A stretch of DNA of 64,000 bases from Sphingomonas beigongshangi (GCF_016820445.1 NZ_JADHDT010000005.1:124001-188000), one strand, 5' to 3'. Counted from the stretch's first letter, positions 37,476 to 45,256 are shown. The notes: a model not told the origin generated them from the letters alone. Numbers and translations are program-made.

Positions 37476-37690
37476 GCGCCCGGGCTCCGCCAGCGATGCG
37501 CGAGGCTGGCGGGCACGATCGCGATCACCGCCAGCGCGGACAGGACGATCGCGACTCCGAGGACCTTGACCGGGATATCGTGCGTCCGCGCCGCGAGGAT
37601 CATACCGAACACCGCACCGGCGGTCCCGGCCAGGCGAATGCCGACCAGCGCCATCCAGCGCCGCATCGCGAGCCGGTCCTGCGGCATCAT
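37472..37690 (-). CDS. Small two-helix membrane protein
   Basis: A 72-residue protein with two hydrophobic helices (LVGIRLAGTAGAVFGMILA and VLGVAIVLSALAVIAIV) joined by a short loop. It overlaps both neighbours by ATGA, so it is a true part of the chain synthase-phosphatase-membrane protein-ATP12. Function unknown. Confidence 0.75.
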   Translation of the reverse strand: MMPQDRLAMRRWMALVGIRLAGTAGAVFGMILAARTHDIPVKVLGVAIVLSALAVIAIVPASLAHRWRSPGA

Positions 37691-38340
37691 GCGAGCATCC
37701 CCGGCAGCGCGTGCACCTCTTCGGCGACGACATCCGCGCCGGCGCGGGCGAGGTCGTCGCGATCGTGATAGCCCCAGGCGACCCCCACCGCGCGCGTGCC
37801 CGCGGCCTTCGCCATCGCCATGTCGAAGCTGGTGTCGCCGATCATCGCGGTCTCATGCGCGGCCGCGCCTGCCTCCGCCATCGCGGCGAGCAACATCGAC
37901 GGATCCGGTTTCGAAGGATGCCGGTCAGCCGTCTGCAGCGTGACGAAGCGATGCGTCAGGCCGTGATGCGCCAGGATATGCGCCAGCCCGCGATCGGACT
38001 TGCCGGTCGCGACGCCGAGCAGCCAGCCGTCCGTCTCCAGCCGGTCGATCACGGCGGCGATGCCGTCGAACAGGGGTTCCTCCGCCATGTCGCCGCTGGT
38101 GCGCAGGTCGAAGAAGGCCTGCTTGTAATCGGCCGCCATGCGGCGATGCGTCGCGTCATCGTCTTGCGGCAGCAGCGCTTGCAACGCCTCGACCAAGCTG
38201 AGCCCGACGATTCGGCGGATCGCCGCGCGGGGCGGGGCGGGACGATTCGCGATGGCGAACGCCTTCTCCATCGCCCGGCAGATATTGGCCTGGCTGTCGA
38301 CGAGCGTGCCGTCGCAATCGAACACGGCGAGACGCGGCAT
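37687..38340 (-). CDS. HAD-superfamily phosphatase (Gph-like)
   Basis: A 217-residue HAD-IA hydrolase. Motif I is FDCDGTLVDSQ with both aspartates, motif II Thr is in GVATGKSDRG, motif III Lys is in HPSKPDP and motif IV is IGDTSFDM. It resembles phosphoglycolate phosphatases. Start ATG 38340, five bases after the RluA-type gene ends. The stop overlaps the next gene. Confidence 0.9.
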   Translation of the reverse strand: MPRLAVFDCDGTLVDSQANICRAMEKAFAIANRPAPPRAAIRRIVGLSLVEALQALLPQDDDATHRRMAADYKQAFFDLRTSGDMAEEPLFDGIAAVIDRLETDGWLLGVATGKSDRGLAHILAHHGLTHRFVTLQTADRHPSKPDPSMLLAAMAEAGAAAHETAMIGDTSFDMAMAKAAGTRAVGVAWGYHDRDDLARAGADVVAEEVHALPGMLA

Positions 38341-38345
38341 CCCGA

Positions 38346-39446
38346 TCAGTCCCGATTGCCGCGCCGGCGACGCTCGCCGCGGTGTTCCTTGCGCATCGTC
38401 TTGGCATGCGCCTTCGCCCGCTGCTTGAGGACCGACTTGGGAGGCGGGCCCTTCTTCGGTTCCTCGAGCGGCATGGCATCGCCCTGCGCCTCCTCGAAGC
38501 CGAGGCTCGCCAGGCTTTCGGCGAAGTGCGTCGGCAGCGCGGCGACCTCGTCGAGCGACCCGCCGTCGGGATGGTCGACGCGGATGCGGCGCGCATGCAG
38601 GTGCATCTTGCGGCTGATCCCGCCGGTCAGGAAGGCGGCAGGGCCGCCATATTTACCGTCGCCGACGATCGGATGGCCGATCGCCGCCATGTGGACGCGC
38701 AGCTGGTGCGTGCGGCCGGTGAAGGGCTGGAGTTCCACCCAGCAGCAGCGATTGCCCGCCCGCTCGATGACCCGGTAGCGCGACCGGGACGGCTGGCCGT
38801 TCTCCTCGTCGACGTGCATCTTCTCGCCGCCGGTGCCGGGCTGCTTGGCGATCGGCAGGTCGACCATCCCGTCGTCGATCGAGGGCACACCGACGACCAG
38901 CGCCCAATAGACCTTGCGCGCGGTACGGCCCGAAAAGGCCTTGGCGAAGAAGGCCGCGGCGCGGCTGGTGCGGGCGACGAGCAACGCGCCGCTCGTGTCC
39001 TTGTCGAGACGGTGGACGAGCTTGGGCCGGCTGTCCGCCTCGAACTGCAACGCATCGAGCAGCGCGTCGACGTGCTCCGTCGTCTTGGTGCCGCCCTGCG
39101 TCGCCAGGCCGGGCGGCTTGTTGAGGACGAGCGCCTGCGCATCCTTGTGGATGACCATCTCGCGGGCGAAGGCGATCTGGTCATCCGTCAGGGGGACACG
39201 CTCGCGCTGCGGGCGTGGGCTCGCCGCGGCGGGGGCAGCTTCGGCCGGGGGAACGCGCAGCACCTGGCCGGCGGCGATGCGATCGCCGGGCGTGGCGCGG
39301 GCGCCGTCGACGCGGAGCTGCCCGGTGCGCGCCCATTTCGCGACGATGGTGAAGCTCGTCTCGGGCAGGTGCCGCTTGAACCAGCGGTCGAGGCGGATGC
39401 CGTCGTCGTCGATGCCGACGGTGAACTGGCGGACGGCGTCGCTCAT
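38346..39446 (-). CDS. RluA-family pseudouridine synthase
   Basis: A 366-residue RNA-modifying enzyme. An S4 RNA-binding domain (RLDRWFKRHLPE through RVDGARATPGDRI) is followed by the catalytic domain with LVHRLDKDTSGALL, which contains the catalytic Asp, and the RTHQLRVHMAAIGHPIVGD block. A lysine/arginine-rich tail of about 35 residues ends the protein. The target is probably 23S rRNA, as for RluC or RluD, but the specific site is not predictable. It overlaps crcB upstream by ATGA. Confidence 0.92.
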   Translation of the reverse strand: MSDAVRQFTVGIDDDGIRLDRWFKRHLPETSFTIVAKWARTGQLRVDGARATPGDRIAAGQVLRVPPAEAAPAAASPRPQRERVPLTDDQIAFAREMVIHKDAQALVLNKPPGLATQGGTKTTEHVDALLDALQFEADSRPKLVHRLDKDTSGALLVARTSRAAAFFAKAFSGRTARKVYWALVVGVPSIDDGMVDLPIAKQPGTGGEKMHVDEENGQPSRSRYRVIERAGNRCCWVELQPFTGRTHQLRVHMAAIGHPIVGDGKYGGPAAFLTGGISRKMHLHARRIRVDHPDGGSLDEVAALPTHFAESLASLGFEEAQGDAMPLEEPKKGPPPKSVLKQRAKAHAKTMRKEHRGERRRRGNRD

Positions 39447-39817
39447 GCCATGCCCCGTGCCAGGGCAAGGCCGCCGGCGAGCGCGAGGATCGATCCCGTC
39501 ACCGAAACGAGCACATAGGCAAGGGCGAGCGGGGCGGCGCCGCGCTCCATCATCGTCACCGCGTCCAGCGAGAAGGAGGAGAAGGTGGTGAAGCCGCCGA
39601 GCACGCCGACGCCGAGGAACAGGCGCCACGTCTCTCCGCCCGAACCGAACCGCGCCAGGCTGCCGACGAGCAGGCCCATCAGCAACCCGCCGATCAGGTT
39701 CACGGCGAGCGTGCCGTAGGGGAAAGCGGGGCCGAGCAGGTGCAGCGTGGCGCGGCCGACAAGGTGCCGCGCGCCGCTGCCGAGCGCGCCGCCGAGCATG
39801 ACGAGGACGAGAGGCAT
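39443..39817 (-). CDS. crcB: Fluoride channel CrcB (Fluc)
   Basis: A 124-residue four-helix membrane protein that exports fluoride. Family motifs are GGALGSGARHLVGR, GTLAVNLIGG with the conserved Asn, and GFTTFSSFSLD. No fluoride riboswitch is seen in the short upstream gap (39818-39871). It overlaps the RluA-type gene, a common pairing in this group. Confidence 0.93.
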   Translation of the reverse strand: MPLVLVMLGGALGSGARHLVGRATLHLLGPAFPYGTLAVNLIGGLLMGLLVGSLARFGSGGETWRLFLGVGVLGGFTTFSSFSLDAVTMMERGAAPLALAYVLVSVTGSILALAGGLALARGMA

Positions 39818-39871
39818 GGCAGCCCCCTACCGGAAATGGGCGAGGAAGGGAAATGCCGCTGCGACGGCGCG

Positions 39872-40600
39872 TCAGCGCGTCACGAGGTCGACGTCGGTGC
39901 CGCCGCCGGGGCGGGGGGTGGCGTAGAGGATGAAGGCGGCATCGCCGTGCGTGCCGCCGAGTACGTGGCGGGCGCCGTCGGCCTGATGCTCCGCCGAATA
40001 GCCGGCGCGGGTGACCCGGGCATTGTACCAGTCGAGGATGCGGCCGGTCGGCGCGCTGCTGGCGAAGCTGACGATGCGCAGCCCGCAGGCGTCGTTGCCG
40101 GCGGCTTCGAGGACGCGGGCGTCGGGGTAGAGCGGGACGTTGGCGGGAAGGCGGTTCGCCCAGCCGGCCGAATAGGAGACCGCCTGCGCGCAGGCCGCCG
40201 TCGCCGGTGCCTGGCGGCGGGCGAGCTCGCCGAGCGTCAGCGCGCCGTCCGCCTTGCGGCACGCCGGACAATCGCCCTTCGCCGCCGGGACCGGCTTGAG
40301 GTCGGCGGCGGTCACGCCGTCGGGGCGGGCGCCGGCGGCGTCGGGCGGCACCGAGCCGGCATCGGGGCGGCTGGGCGGGCGGACGACATTGGTGTTGGCG
40401 CTCTGCGTCATCGCCGGATCGACCATGATCTGGTCGCGCAGCGCCGCGGTGAGCGCGGGGTCGCGCTGGTTGGCGGGCTTCGCCCCCTCGGTCAGCTCGC
40501 GGTCGAGGCTGTCGAGATCCTGCTGCGGCGGCGCGGCGGGCTTGCCGCAGGCGGCGAGCAGCGGGGCGAGCAGCAGGGGCAGGGCGCGAGTCGGCAACAC
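39872..40600 (-). CDS. Putative lipoprotein
   Basis: A 242-residue exported protein. From GTG 40600 the N terminus is LPTRALPLLLAPLLAACGK, a lipoprotein signal with the lipidated Cys at residue 17. The middle has a CPACRKADG pair of cysteines, and the C-terminal third reads as a compact domain (LPANVPLYPDARVLEAAG, RILDWYNARVTRAGY). Conserved hypothetical; no enzyme motif. The start is uncertain (TTG 40597 is adjacent). Confidence 0.7.
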   Translation of the reverse strand: MLPTRALPLLLAPLLAACGKPAAPPQQDLDSLDRELTEGAKPANQRDPALTAALRDQIMVDPAMTQSANTNVVRPPSRPDAGSVPPDAAGARPDGVTAADLKPVPAAKGDCPACRKADGALTLGELARRQAPATAACAQAVSYSAGWANRLPANVPLYPDARVLEAAGNDACGLRIVSFASSAPTGRILDWYNARVTRAGYSAEHQADGARHVLGGTHGDAAFILYATPRPGGGTDVDLVTR

Positions 40601-40766
40601 GGGCGGGACCGTGCCGCGGCCGCCGCTAAGGAACAAGCGACAAGCGTGGTTAACCCGGCGCGACCGCGTCGCCGTGCCGGAGCGGGACGTGCCGGGGCGG
40701 GACGTGCCGGGGCAGGGCGGGGCGTCGGGGCTTGTCTGCCGGGGCGCAGGGGCCATCTTTGCGGAC

Positions 40767-40988
40767 ATGCTCAACATCATCTCCGTGCTGATCGGCCTCG
40801 TCACCCTGGTGCTGGGACTGATCGCCTTCGTGCCGCTGCTGGGCTGGCTCAACTGGCTGGTCATTCCGATCGGGATCGTCGGGGCGGCGGTGGGCGCATT
40901 GTCGTCGAGCAACGGCGGCCGTAACCTCAACCTGATCCTGATCGTCATCTTCGCCATCCGCCTGAGCCTGGGCGGCGGCATCCTCTGA
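40767..40988 (+). CDS. Small membrane protein
   Basis: A 73-residue protein of two or three hydrophobic helices (VLIGLVTLVLGLIAFVPLLG, LVIPIGIVGAAVGAL, ILIVIFAIRLSLG) with almost no soluble part. The sequence is compositionally typical of a real membrane peptide, and a strong hairpin follows. Function unknown. Confidence 0.7.
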   Translation: MLNIISVLIGLVTLVLGLIAFVPLLGWLNWLVIPIGIVGAAVGALSSSNGGRNLNLILIVIFAIRLSLGGGIL

Positions 40989-40996
40989 CGCGGGAC

Positions 40997-41024
40997 GGGG
41001 CCCGGCGATCGCTCGCCGGGCCCC
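40997..41024. terminator. GC-rich hairpin between convergent genes
   Basis: A perfect 12-bp stem (40997-41008 with 41013-41024) and a TCGC loop lie between the small membrane gene and the glycine-zipper gene. It could end transcription from both sides; T-tracts are weak. Confidence 0.7.
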
Positions 41025-41052
41025 GCCCTTCGCAGGTCAGCCGATCAGCCGA

Positions 41053-41643
41053 TCAGCGGCAGACGACCTGACCACGGTCCACCGACTGGCCGAGCAGCGC
41101 GCCGCCGGCGCCGCCGATCACCGTGCCGAGCAGACGCGAGCCGCCGCCGGCGATGACGTTGCCGAGCACGCCGCCCGCCAGGCCACCGACGATCAGACCC
41201 GTCGTGCCGTCCGACCGGCGGCAATAGTAGCGCCCGTCGTTGCCGCGGTAGACGCGGTCGTTCCGGGTCAGCCGGCGCGGCTGGTAGTAGCGGCCGTCGC
41301 GATAGTAACGGTCGGCGTAATACGCGCGCTGGCCCGGCGGCAGGCGGTTGTAGTCATAGTTGCGCCAGCCGCGCCAATCGTCGCGGCGGTCCTGGCGGAT
41401 GTCGCGCAGGTCCTCGCGCCGGTCCTTGCGGGCGTCGCGGACCTGGTCGCGATAATCGCGCCGCGCTTCCCGCACGTCGCGCGGCGAATCGGCGTTGCGC
41501 AGGTCGCGGCGATAGTCGCGCTGCGCGTCGCGCACCTCCTTGCGATACTCGCGGTTCGCCTGCCACGGCGTGTCCTGCGCCGCGGCGGGGATCGCCGCCA
41601 GGGTGGTGGCGGCCAGCGCGGCCATCAGAAAGGCGTTACGCAT
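41053..41643 (-). CDS. Exported RcnB/glycine-zipper 2TM-domain protein
   Basis: A 196-residue exported protein. The signal peptide is MAALAATTLAAIPAAAQ. A long charged region of repeated R-D-Y-R/D-x-R units (about 28-95) gives way to a tyrosine-rich part and a C-terminal glycine-zipper block TTGLIVGGLAGGVLGNVIAG and GTVIGGAGGALLG. Similar zipper blocks anchor proteins in the outer membrane. The C-terminal part (RYYCRRSDGTTG onward) resembles that of the 42352 gene. GGAGAG precedes the start. Role unknown, perhaps envelope stress. Confidence 0.8.
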   Translation of the reverse strand: MRNAFLMAALAATTLAAIPAAAQDTPWQANREYRKEVRDAQRDYRRDLRNADSPRDVREARRDYRDQVRDARKDRREDLRDIRQDRRDDWRGWRNYDYNRLPPGQRAYYADRYYRDGRYYQPRRLTRNDRVYRGNDGRYYCRRSDGTTGLIVGGLAGGVLGNVIAGGGSRLLGTVIGGAGGALLGQSVDRGQVVCR

Positions 41644-41751
41644 CTGAGCTCTCCTTCATAATGCAGGTCAGGAAAACGGCCCGCGCGGGTGACAGTTGCG
41701 TGAACGGAAAACTACATCCGGTTCATGATCGGGACAGGGAGCCTGCCCATT

Positions 41752-41783
41752 CCGTCATCCCGATCCGCAGACCGGGATGACGG
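41752..41783. repeat. Palindromic intergenic repeat
   Basis: CCGTCATCCCG (41752-41762) pairs with CGGGATGACGG (41773-41783) over a ten-base loop, 10 bases before the OsmC stop. It may also end OsmC transcription. REP-like. Confidence 0.65.
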
Positions 41784-41793
41784 CCGCCGGCCT

Positions 41794-42219
41794 TCAGCCG
41801 AAGGTGGTTTCGAGCGTGATGTCGGCGTTGAGCACCTTCGACACCGGGCAGCCGGCCTTGGCCTCGTTGGCGATACGCTCGAACTCCGCCTGGTCGATGC
41901 CGTCGACATGGCCCTTCAGCGTCAGCGCAGAGCGCGTGATCGTGAAGCCGTCGCCGTCCTTGTCGAGCGTCACCTTGGCGGTCGTCTCGAGCGTGCCCTG
42001 GCTGTGACCGGCCTGCGCCAGCGCGAAGGACAGCGCCATGGTGAAGCAGCTGGCGTGCGCGGCGGCGATCAGCTCTTCGGGATTGGTGCCGGCGCCATCC
42101 TCGAACCGGGTGTTGAAGCCATATTGCGTGTCGCTGAGCACGCCCGACTGCGTCGAGACGTGACCCTTGCCATCCTTGCCGAGTCCTTCGTAGCGGGCCG
42201 AGCCCGAGCGCGTCACCAT
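41794..42219 (-). CDS. OsmC-family peroxiredoxin
   Basis: A 141-residue OsmC/Ohr-type thiol peroxidase that reduces organic hydroperoxides. The first active Cys lies in [13 protein letters not shown] and the second in [11 protein letters not shown], both conserved. [13 protein letters not shown] is the family block. ATG 42219 has GAGGAGA eight bases upstream. OsmC itself, not Ohr, is suggested by the [17 protein letters not shown] start. Confidence 0.92.
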   Translation of the reverse strand: MVTRSGSARYEGLGKDGKGHVSTQSGVLSDTQYGFNTRFEDGAGTNPEELIAAAHASCFTMALSFALAQAGHSQGTLETTAKVTLDKDGDGFTITRSALTLKGHVDGIDQAEFERIANEAKAGCPVSKVLNADITLETTFG

Positions 42220-42246
42220 CGTCTGTCTCCTCAAGTCATCGAGAAC

Positions 42247-42274
42247 GGGGCGCCGCGATTGCTCGCGACGCCCC
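42247..42274 (-). terminator. Probable terminator of the glycine-zipper gene
   Basis: GGGGCG with CGCCCC-type arms (42247-42274) form a GC stem around GATTGCT. It lies downstream of the 42352 gene on its strand. No clear T-tract. Confidence 0.5.
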
Positions 42275-42351
42275 GGCCCAACGCGTGAACGCGCATTTGG
42301 CGGCAACCGGAAAATGACGCGAAGATGAGCGTCACCCGGCCGCCGGTCGGA

Positions 42352-42666
42352 TCAGCGGCAGCCGCGACGGCTGCGCTGGCTGCTGCGGTCGACCTCGCGG
42401 CCGAGCAGGCCGCCCGCCACCGCGCCGCCGAGCGTGCCGAGCGTGCGGTCGCCGCGCGTGTCGATCGTGCGCCCGAGCAGCGCGCCCGCGACGCCGCCGA
42501 CGACGAGGCCGGTGGTGCCGTCCGGCTTGCGGCAGCGCAGGCGGCCGCGATCGTCGCGCCACTCGCGATACTTGTAGCGCTGGGCACCCGCCTGCGACAC
42601 GGGCACCGCCATCGTCGCCGGGATCACCATCGCGGTACAGCCGAGGGCCAGCATGAACTTGCGCAT
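42352..42666 (-). CDS. Exported glycine-zipper 2TM-domain protein
   Basis: A 104-residue protein with a signal peptide (LALGCTAMVIPATMAVPVSQAGA) and a C-terminal glycine-zipper block TTGLVVGGVAGALLGRTI and GTLGGAVAGGLLGREV. It is a shorter relative of the 41053 product: both have R-x-R-C-R-K/S-x-D-G-T-T-G before the zipper and a final CR. ATG 42666 with GGGAG upstream. Both genes share an upstream motif (see findings). Confidence 0.8.
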   Translation of the reverse strand: MRKFMLALGCTAMVIPATMAVPVSQAGAQRYKYREWRDDRGRLRCRKPDGTTGLVVGGVAGALLGRTIDTRGDRTLGTLGGAVAGGLLGREVDRSSQRSRRGCR

Positions 42667-42810
42667 CGTAACACTCCCTTTCATCGGAAAATCATGTTCA
42701 ACCAACGCGGTCCGGATAGTGACGGTTGCATGAACCCACGACAACGTTCCGTTCAGGAAACGAAAGGGTGGCAGGCGCGCGCCCGGCCGCCCGGTTCAGC
42801 CCGCCCCGGT

Positions 42811-43026
42811 TCAGCCCAGCGCGTTGACCAGTGCCGCCACGTCGGGATCCTGCGCGGGCGACTCGGCGGGCGGGGCCTCTGGCGTCGAGGACGCGCCGGG
42901 CGCGGCGGGGCGCGCGCGATGCGGCCCCGTCAGGCCGCCGGCCATGTCGGCCACCGCCCATAACAGCCCCGCCGCCCAGAGCAGGGCGGCCCAGCGGCTG
43001 CGGAAGAGGCGGGGGCCGGGGATCAT
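42811..43026 (-). CDS. Small single-pass membrane protein
   Basis: A 71-residue protein: basic N terminus (PGPRLFRSRW), one hydrophobic helix (AALLWAAGLLWAVADMAGG), then a proline/alanine-rich tail. The coding call rests on plausible composition; the ribosome site is weak and function is unknown. Confidence 0.45.
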   Translation of the reverse strand: MIPGPRLFRSRWAALLWAAGLLWAVADMAGGLTGPHRARPAAPGASSTPEAPPAESPAQDPDVAALVNALG

Positions 43027-43180
43027 CGCACCCGCCGTCCTGTGCCACGCGCGCTTGCGATCGCGTTGCGGGACACGGTTAAAGCGCCCCCGTGGCGCCC
43101 GAAAGGTCGCTAAGGTCACGGTGTTTCGCCTTAATCCCGGACGGCACCGCCGCCGCGCGGGCGGCGCGGGTGCGGTGCGC

Positions 43181-43765
43181 TCAGCAGCGCAGCGTCGGAT
43201 CGTCGTCGTGCAGCGTATCCGCATCGTGCGGCGCGTCGGGGCAATCCTCCGCCGCGACGTCGCACAGCTGGTCGAGCGCACCGGGCAGCGCGCGCTGCGC
43301 CACGCCGACGCGGTCGGTGCCGAACGCGTTGCTGGCGGAGGTCGGCCCGAACAGATGCGGCATCGTCTTCGCCAGCAGGAATTCGGTCATGCGATCCGAC
43401 GGCACGCGCGTTTCCGACACGATCGTGCCGTCCTTCCACTTCGTACGGATCGCGCCGTTGATCGCACGATCATAGGCGACCGCGAGCAGCCGATGCCCGG
43501 CGGCGAGCTGCGCCTGCGTCCAGGCATGCGCGAAGGCGGCGGCGCGGGGGTGGAGGCGCAGCCGATAGGCGGAGCGCGCGCTCATGCCCGCCACCTCCGC
43601 CGCGGCGGCGACGCTGCCCGTCTCGGCGAGCGTGGCGAGGAAGCGGCGCTGCCGATCCACCGTCCAGCCGTCCGCGCGCGTGCGCAGCGTCGGCGCGCGA
43701 TAGGCGGGCGGCCCGGCATCGGCGGCAGGTCCGGACGGGGCGGACGGTTCGGGCAGGGCGGGCAT
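43181..43765 (-). CDS. Orphan DNA-binding-like protein (possible HTH, terminase-small-subunit-like)
   Basis: A 194-residue protein. After a Pro/Ala-rich lead, residues around 45-75 (WTVDRQRRFLATLAETGSV then AAAAEVAGMSARSAYRLR) read as a helix-turn-helix like that of phage terminase small subunits. The middle (HAWTQAQLAAGHRLLAVAYDRAI) is helical, and the end is acidic with several Cys and His (CDVAAEDC, DDDPTLRC). GAGGAG lies seven bases before ATG 43765, and a near-consensus sigma-70 promoter is upstream. No other phage gene is present, so a chromosomal regulator is likelier. I do not recognise a named family. Confidence 0.7.
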   Translation of the reverse strand: MPALPEPSAPSGPAADAGPPAYRAPTLRTRADGWTVDRQRRFLATLAETGSVAAAAEVAGMSARSAYRLRLHPRAAAFAHAWTQAQLAAGHRLLAVAYDRAINGAIRTKWKDGTIVSETRVPSDRMTEFLLAKTMPHLFGPTSASNAFGTDRVGVAQRALPGALDQLCDVAAEDCPDAPHDADTLHDDDPTLRC

Positions 43766-43795
43766 GGTCGACTCCTCGCGTGGTTCTCCTTCACC

Positions 43796-43824
43796 ACTAT
43801 AACCAAATGGGCTCGTTCTGTCGA
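43796..43824 (-). promoter_or_regulatory. Near-consensus sigma-70 promoter of the 43181 gene
   Basis: On the minus strand TCGACA (43824-43819) and TATAGT (43801-43796) are separated by exactly 17 bases. The -10 lies 30 bases upstream of the ATG. The match is unusually good for this genome, where most starts lack a readable promoter. Confidence 0.7.
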
Positions 43825-44070
43825 GATGGTTGGTACAGCCTCGCGGATGGCGGGGGCGGGCGACGGAGGCGGTGCGGGCATGCACACGCGCGTGATGGCG
43901 CTGGCGGAGGGCTGTGCCGGGCGGCCGGCGACGGGCGGCAAGGGGGCGGCACGCTGATCTTGTCGGTTTTTCAAAGGGGTGGCGGCGGGATCGCTTCGCG
44001 TCGTCCGGAAAGCCGGCTACGGCGGGTGCGAAGCTTGCCGCTCTGCGTCCTCGGGCTTAGAATGCCGCTT

Positions 44071-44255
44071 CCCGCGGAGACGCGGGCGGGGCCTAGAATC
44101 CTCGCAAGACAAGAGCCGGTCTCGATACGACCGGGTGGCGGACGCGCATGTCCAGGCCACCCGGCTAAAGGCGCCCGCGCCTAACTTGTCTTAGGTTTCT
44201 AGCACCCGGTTCTTCGAAGCGACGGCGTGCCCCCGGGGGGCACGCCGGCGGCTTC
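44071..44255 (+). ncRNA. Candidate structured RNA or structured 5' leader
   Basis: Three folded modules follow one another. (1) CCCGCG-GAGA-CGCGGG at 44071-44086, a perfect stem with a GNRA loop on the plus strand. (2) An outer stem 44093-44101 with 44194-44202 (one mismatch), continued by AAGACAAG (44106-44113) with CTTGTCTT (44185-44192). This closes a junction with AGCC/GGCT (44114-44117 with 44163-44166), GGTC/GACC (44118-44121 with 44129-44132), GGGTGGC and GGAC arms (44133-44143 with 44150-44162), and AGGCG/CGCCT (44169-44173 with 44178-44182). (3) A hairpin at 44216-44255. Nearly every base of module 2 is paired. The small gene at 44271 follows. Not a family I recognise; strand is inferred from the GNRA loop and gene position. 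Confidence 0.5.
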
Positions 44256-44270
44256 CCGATGGGGGGTGTT

Positions 44271-44495
44271 ATGGCGAAGACGGTGGAAACGGCGATGACG
44301 CTGATGCTGATGGCGGCGGGGCTGCTCGACAAGGCGGGCGAGCGCGACGGGGCGGTGAAGCTGCGCGAGGCGATCGACACGGTGCGATGCGGCCCCGGCC
44401 TGACGGCGGCGGACCCGCCGATGGACTATGGCGACGCGCCCGTGGCGCGCGGCGGGATGCTCGGGCGGATCGTGGGCTGGTTCCGGCGGGAGTAG
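44271..44495 (+). CDS. Small hypothetical protein downstream of the structured region
   Basis: A 74-residue protein from ATG 44271 (GGGGGG five bases upstream; ATG 44259 in frame is an alternative). The N-terminal half is helical (TAMTLMLMAAGLLDKAGE, then AVKLREAIDTV) and the C-terminal half is extended, ending in an amphipathic GRIVGWFRRE. No family recognised. It would be the regulated gene if the upstream fold is a leader. Confidence 0.55.
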   Translation: MAKTVETAMTLMLMAAGLLDKAGERDGAVKLREAIDTVRCGPGLTAADPPMDYGDAPVARGGMLGRIVGWFRRE

Positions 44496-44580
44496 CGTGC
44501 CCGGTGTGACGCGAGGGGGTGACGCGAGGGGTAACGGGGCGGGGTGAGGGCCGACCCCGGCGCCGGACTTGGGGCGGGAC

Positions 44581-44717
44581 GACATCAGGTCGAACCACGC
44601 CGTCATTGCGAGCGTAGCGAAGCAATCCAGGCCTTCCTGGTCCGACTCTGGATTGCGTCGCTCCGCTCGCAATGACGGATCAATGGTATGCCATTATGCT
44701 CTAGTGCCGGACCTGAT
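44581..44717. repeat. Nested inverted repeat element
   Basis: CGTCATTGCGAGCGTAGCGA... (44601-44630) is followed by its near-complement (44648-44677), the well-known repeat that begins CGTCATTGCGAGCG and occurs in many alphaproteobacterial genomes. Outside it, GACATCAGGTC (44581-44591) and GACCTGATGTC (44707-44717) form a second, outer perfect pair. Other non-coding bases in 44496-44830 hold the exbD promoter only. Confidence 0.85.
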
Positions 44718-44794
44718 GTCGGACCCCAGTGCCGGATCGGCGTCGCCCCGACGCGGACCGCTCGCACGAAGCCGCTTGACGCCACCCCGCAAAC

Positions 44795-44812
44795 GTGATG
44801 CCATAACATCAC
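44795..44812. promoter_or_regulatory. Dyad in the exbD upstream region
   Basis: GTGATG (44795-44800) and CATCAC (44807-44812) flank CCATAA, about 20 bases before the exbD start. TTGACG at 44776-44781 may be a -35 box. An operator overlapping the -10 region is plausible; no regulator can be named. Confidence 0.35.
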
Positions 44813-44830
44813 ATTGACGGGAGACGTGAT

Positions 44831-45256
44831 ATGCGACGCCAGCGTGCCTTCGCCCCTTCCTATGCCGCCGCGCCGGTCGGCGAGCCTTTGTCGGAGCTCA
44901 ACATCACGCCGCTGATCGACGTCATGCTGGTGCTGCTGGTGATGATGATCCTGACCCTGCCGCAGGTGCTGCACAAGGTGCCGATCGACCTGCCGCAGGA
45001 TGTGAAGGTGCCGCTGGCCGAGCGGGTCACGCACAGCCTAGCGCTGCTGCGCGACGGCGGCGTGGTGCTCGACGGCGCGCCGGTGCCCGTCGCCGCGCTG
45101 CCCGCGCGGCTGGCGGCGGTGAAGGCGGACCCCAAGGCACTGCTGGTGATGCGCACCGATCCGGAGACCCGCTACGAACGCTTCGACCAGACGCTCGCGG
45201 TCGTGAAGCGCGCGGGGATCACGCGGCTGGGGTTCGTGGGGAATGGGCCTTTGTGA
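44831..45256 (+). CDS. exbD: ExbD/TolR-type biopolymer transport protein
   Basis: A 141-residue protein with a short cytoplasmic N terminus, one membrane helix beginning NITPLIDVMLVLLVMMILT that contains the essential Asp, and a periplasmic domain. It uses the proton gradient with ExbB to drive TonB or similar systems. No exbB or tonB gene is adjacent, so it is an orphan here and must work with partners encoded elsewhere. The stop overlaps the next small gene by GTGA. Confidence 0.9.
   Translation: MRRQRAFAPSYAAAPVGEPLSELNITPLIDVMLVLLVMMILTLPQVLHKVPIDLPQDVKVPLAERVTHSLALLRDGGVVLDGAPVPVAALPARLAAVKADPKALLVMRTDPETRYERFDQTLAVVKRAGITRLGFVGNGPL

Noticed and set aside
43181..43765. Phage terminase small subunit marking a prophage
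   Set aside because: No large terminase, portal, capsid, integrase or lysis gene occurs anywhere in the window.
44071..44255. tmRNA, RNase P RNA, SRP RNA or a retron msr-msd
   Set aside because: None of the conserved sequence elements of the first three is present, and no reverse transcriptase is encoded nearby.
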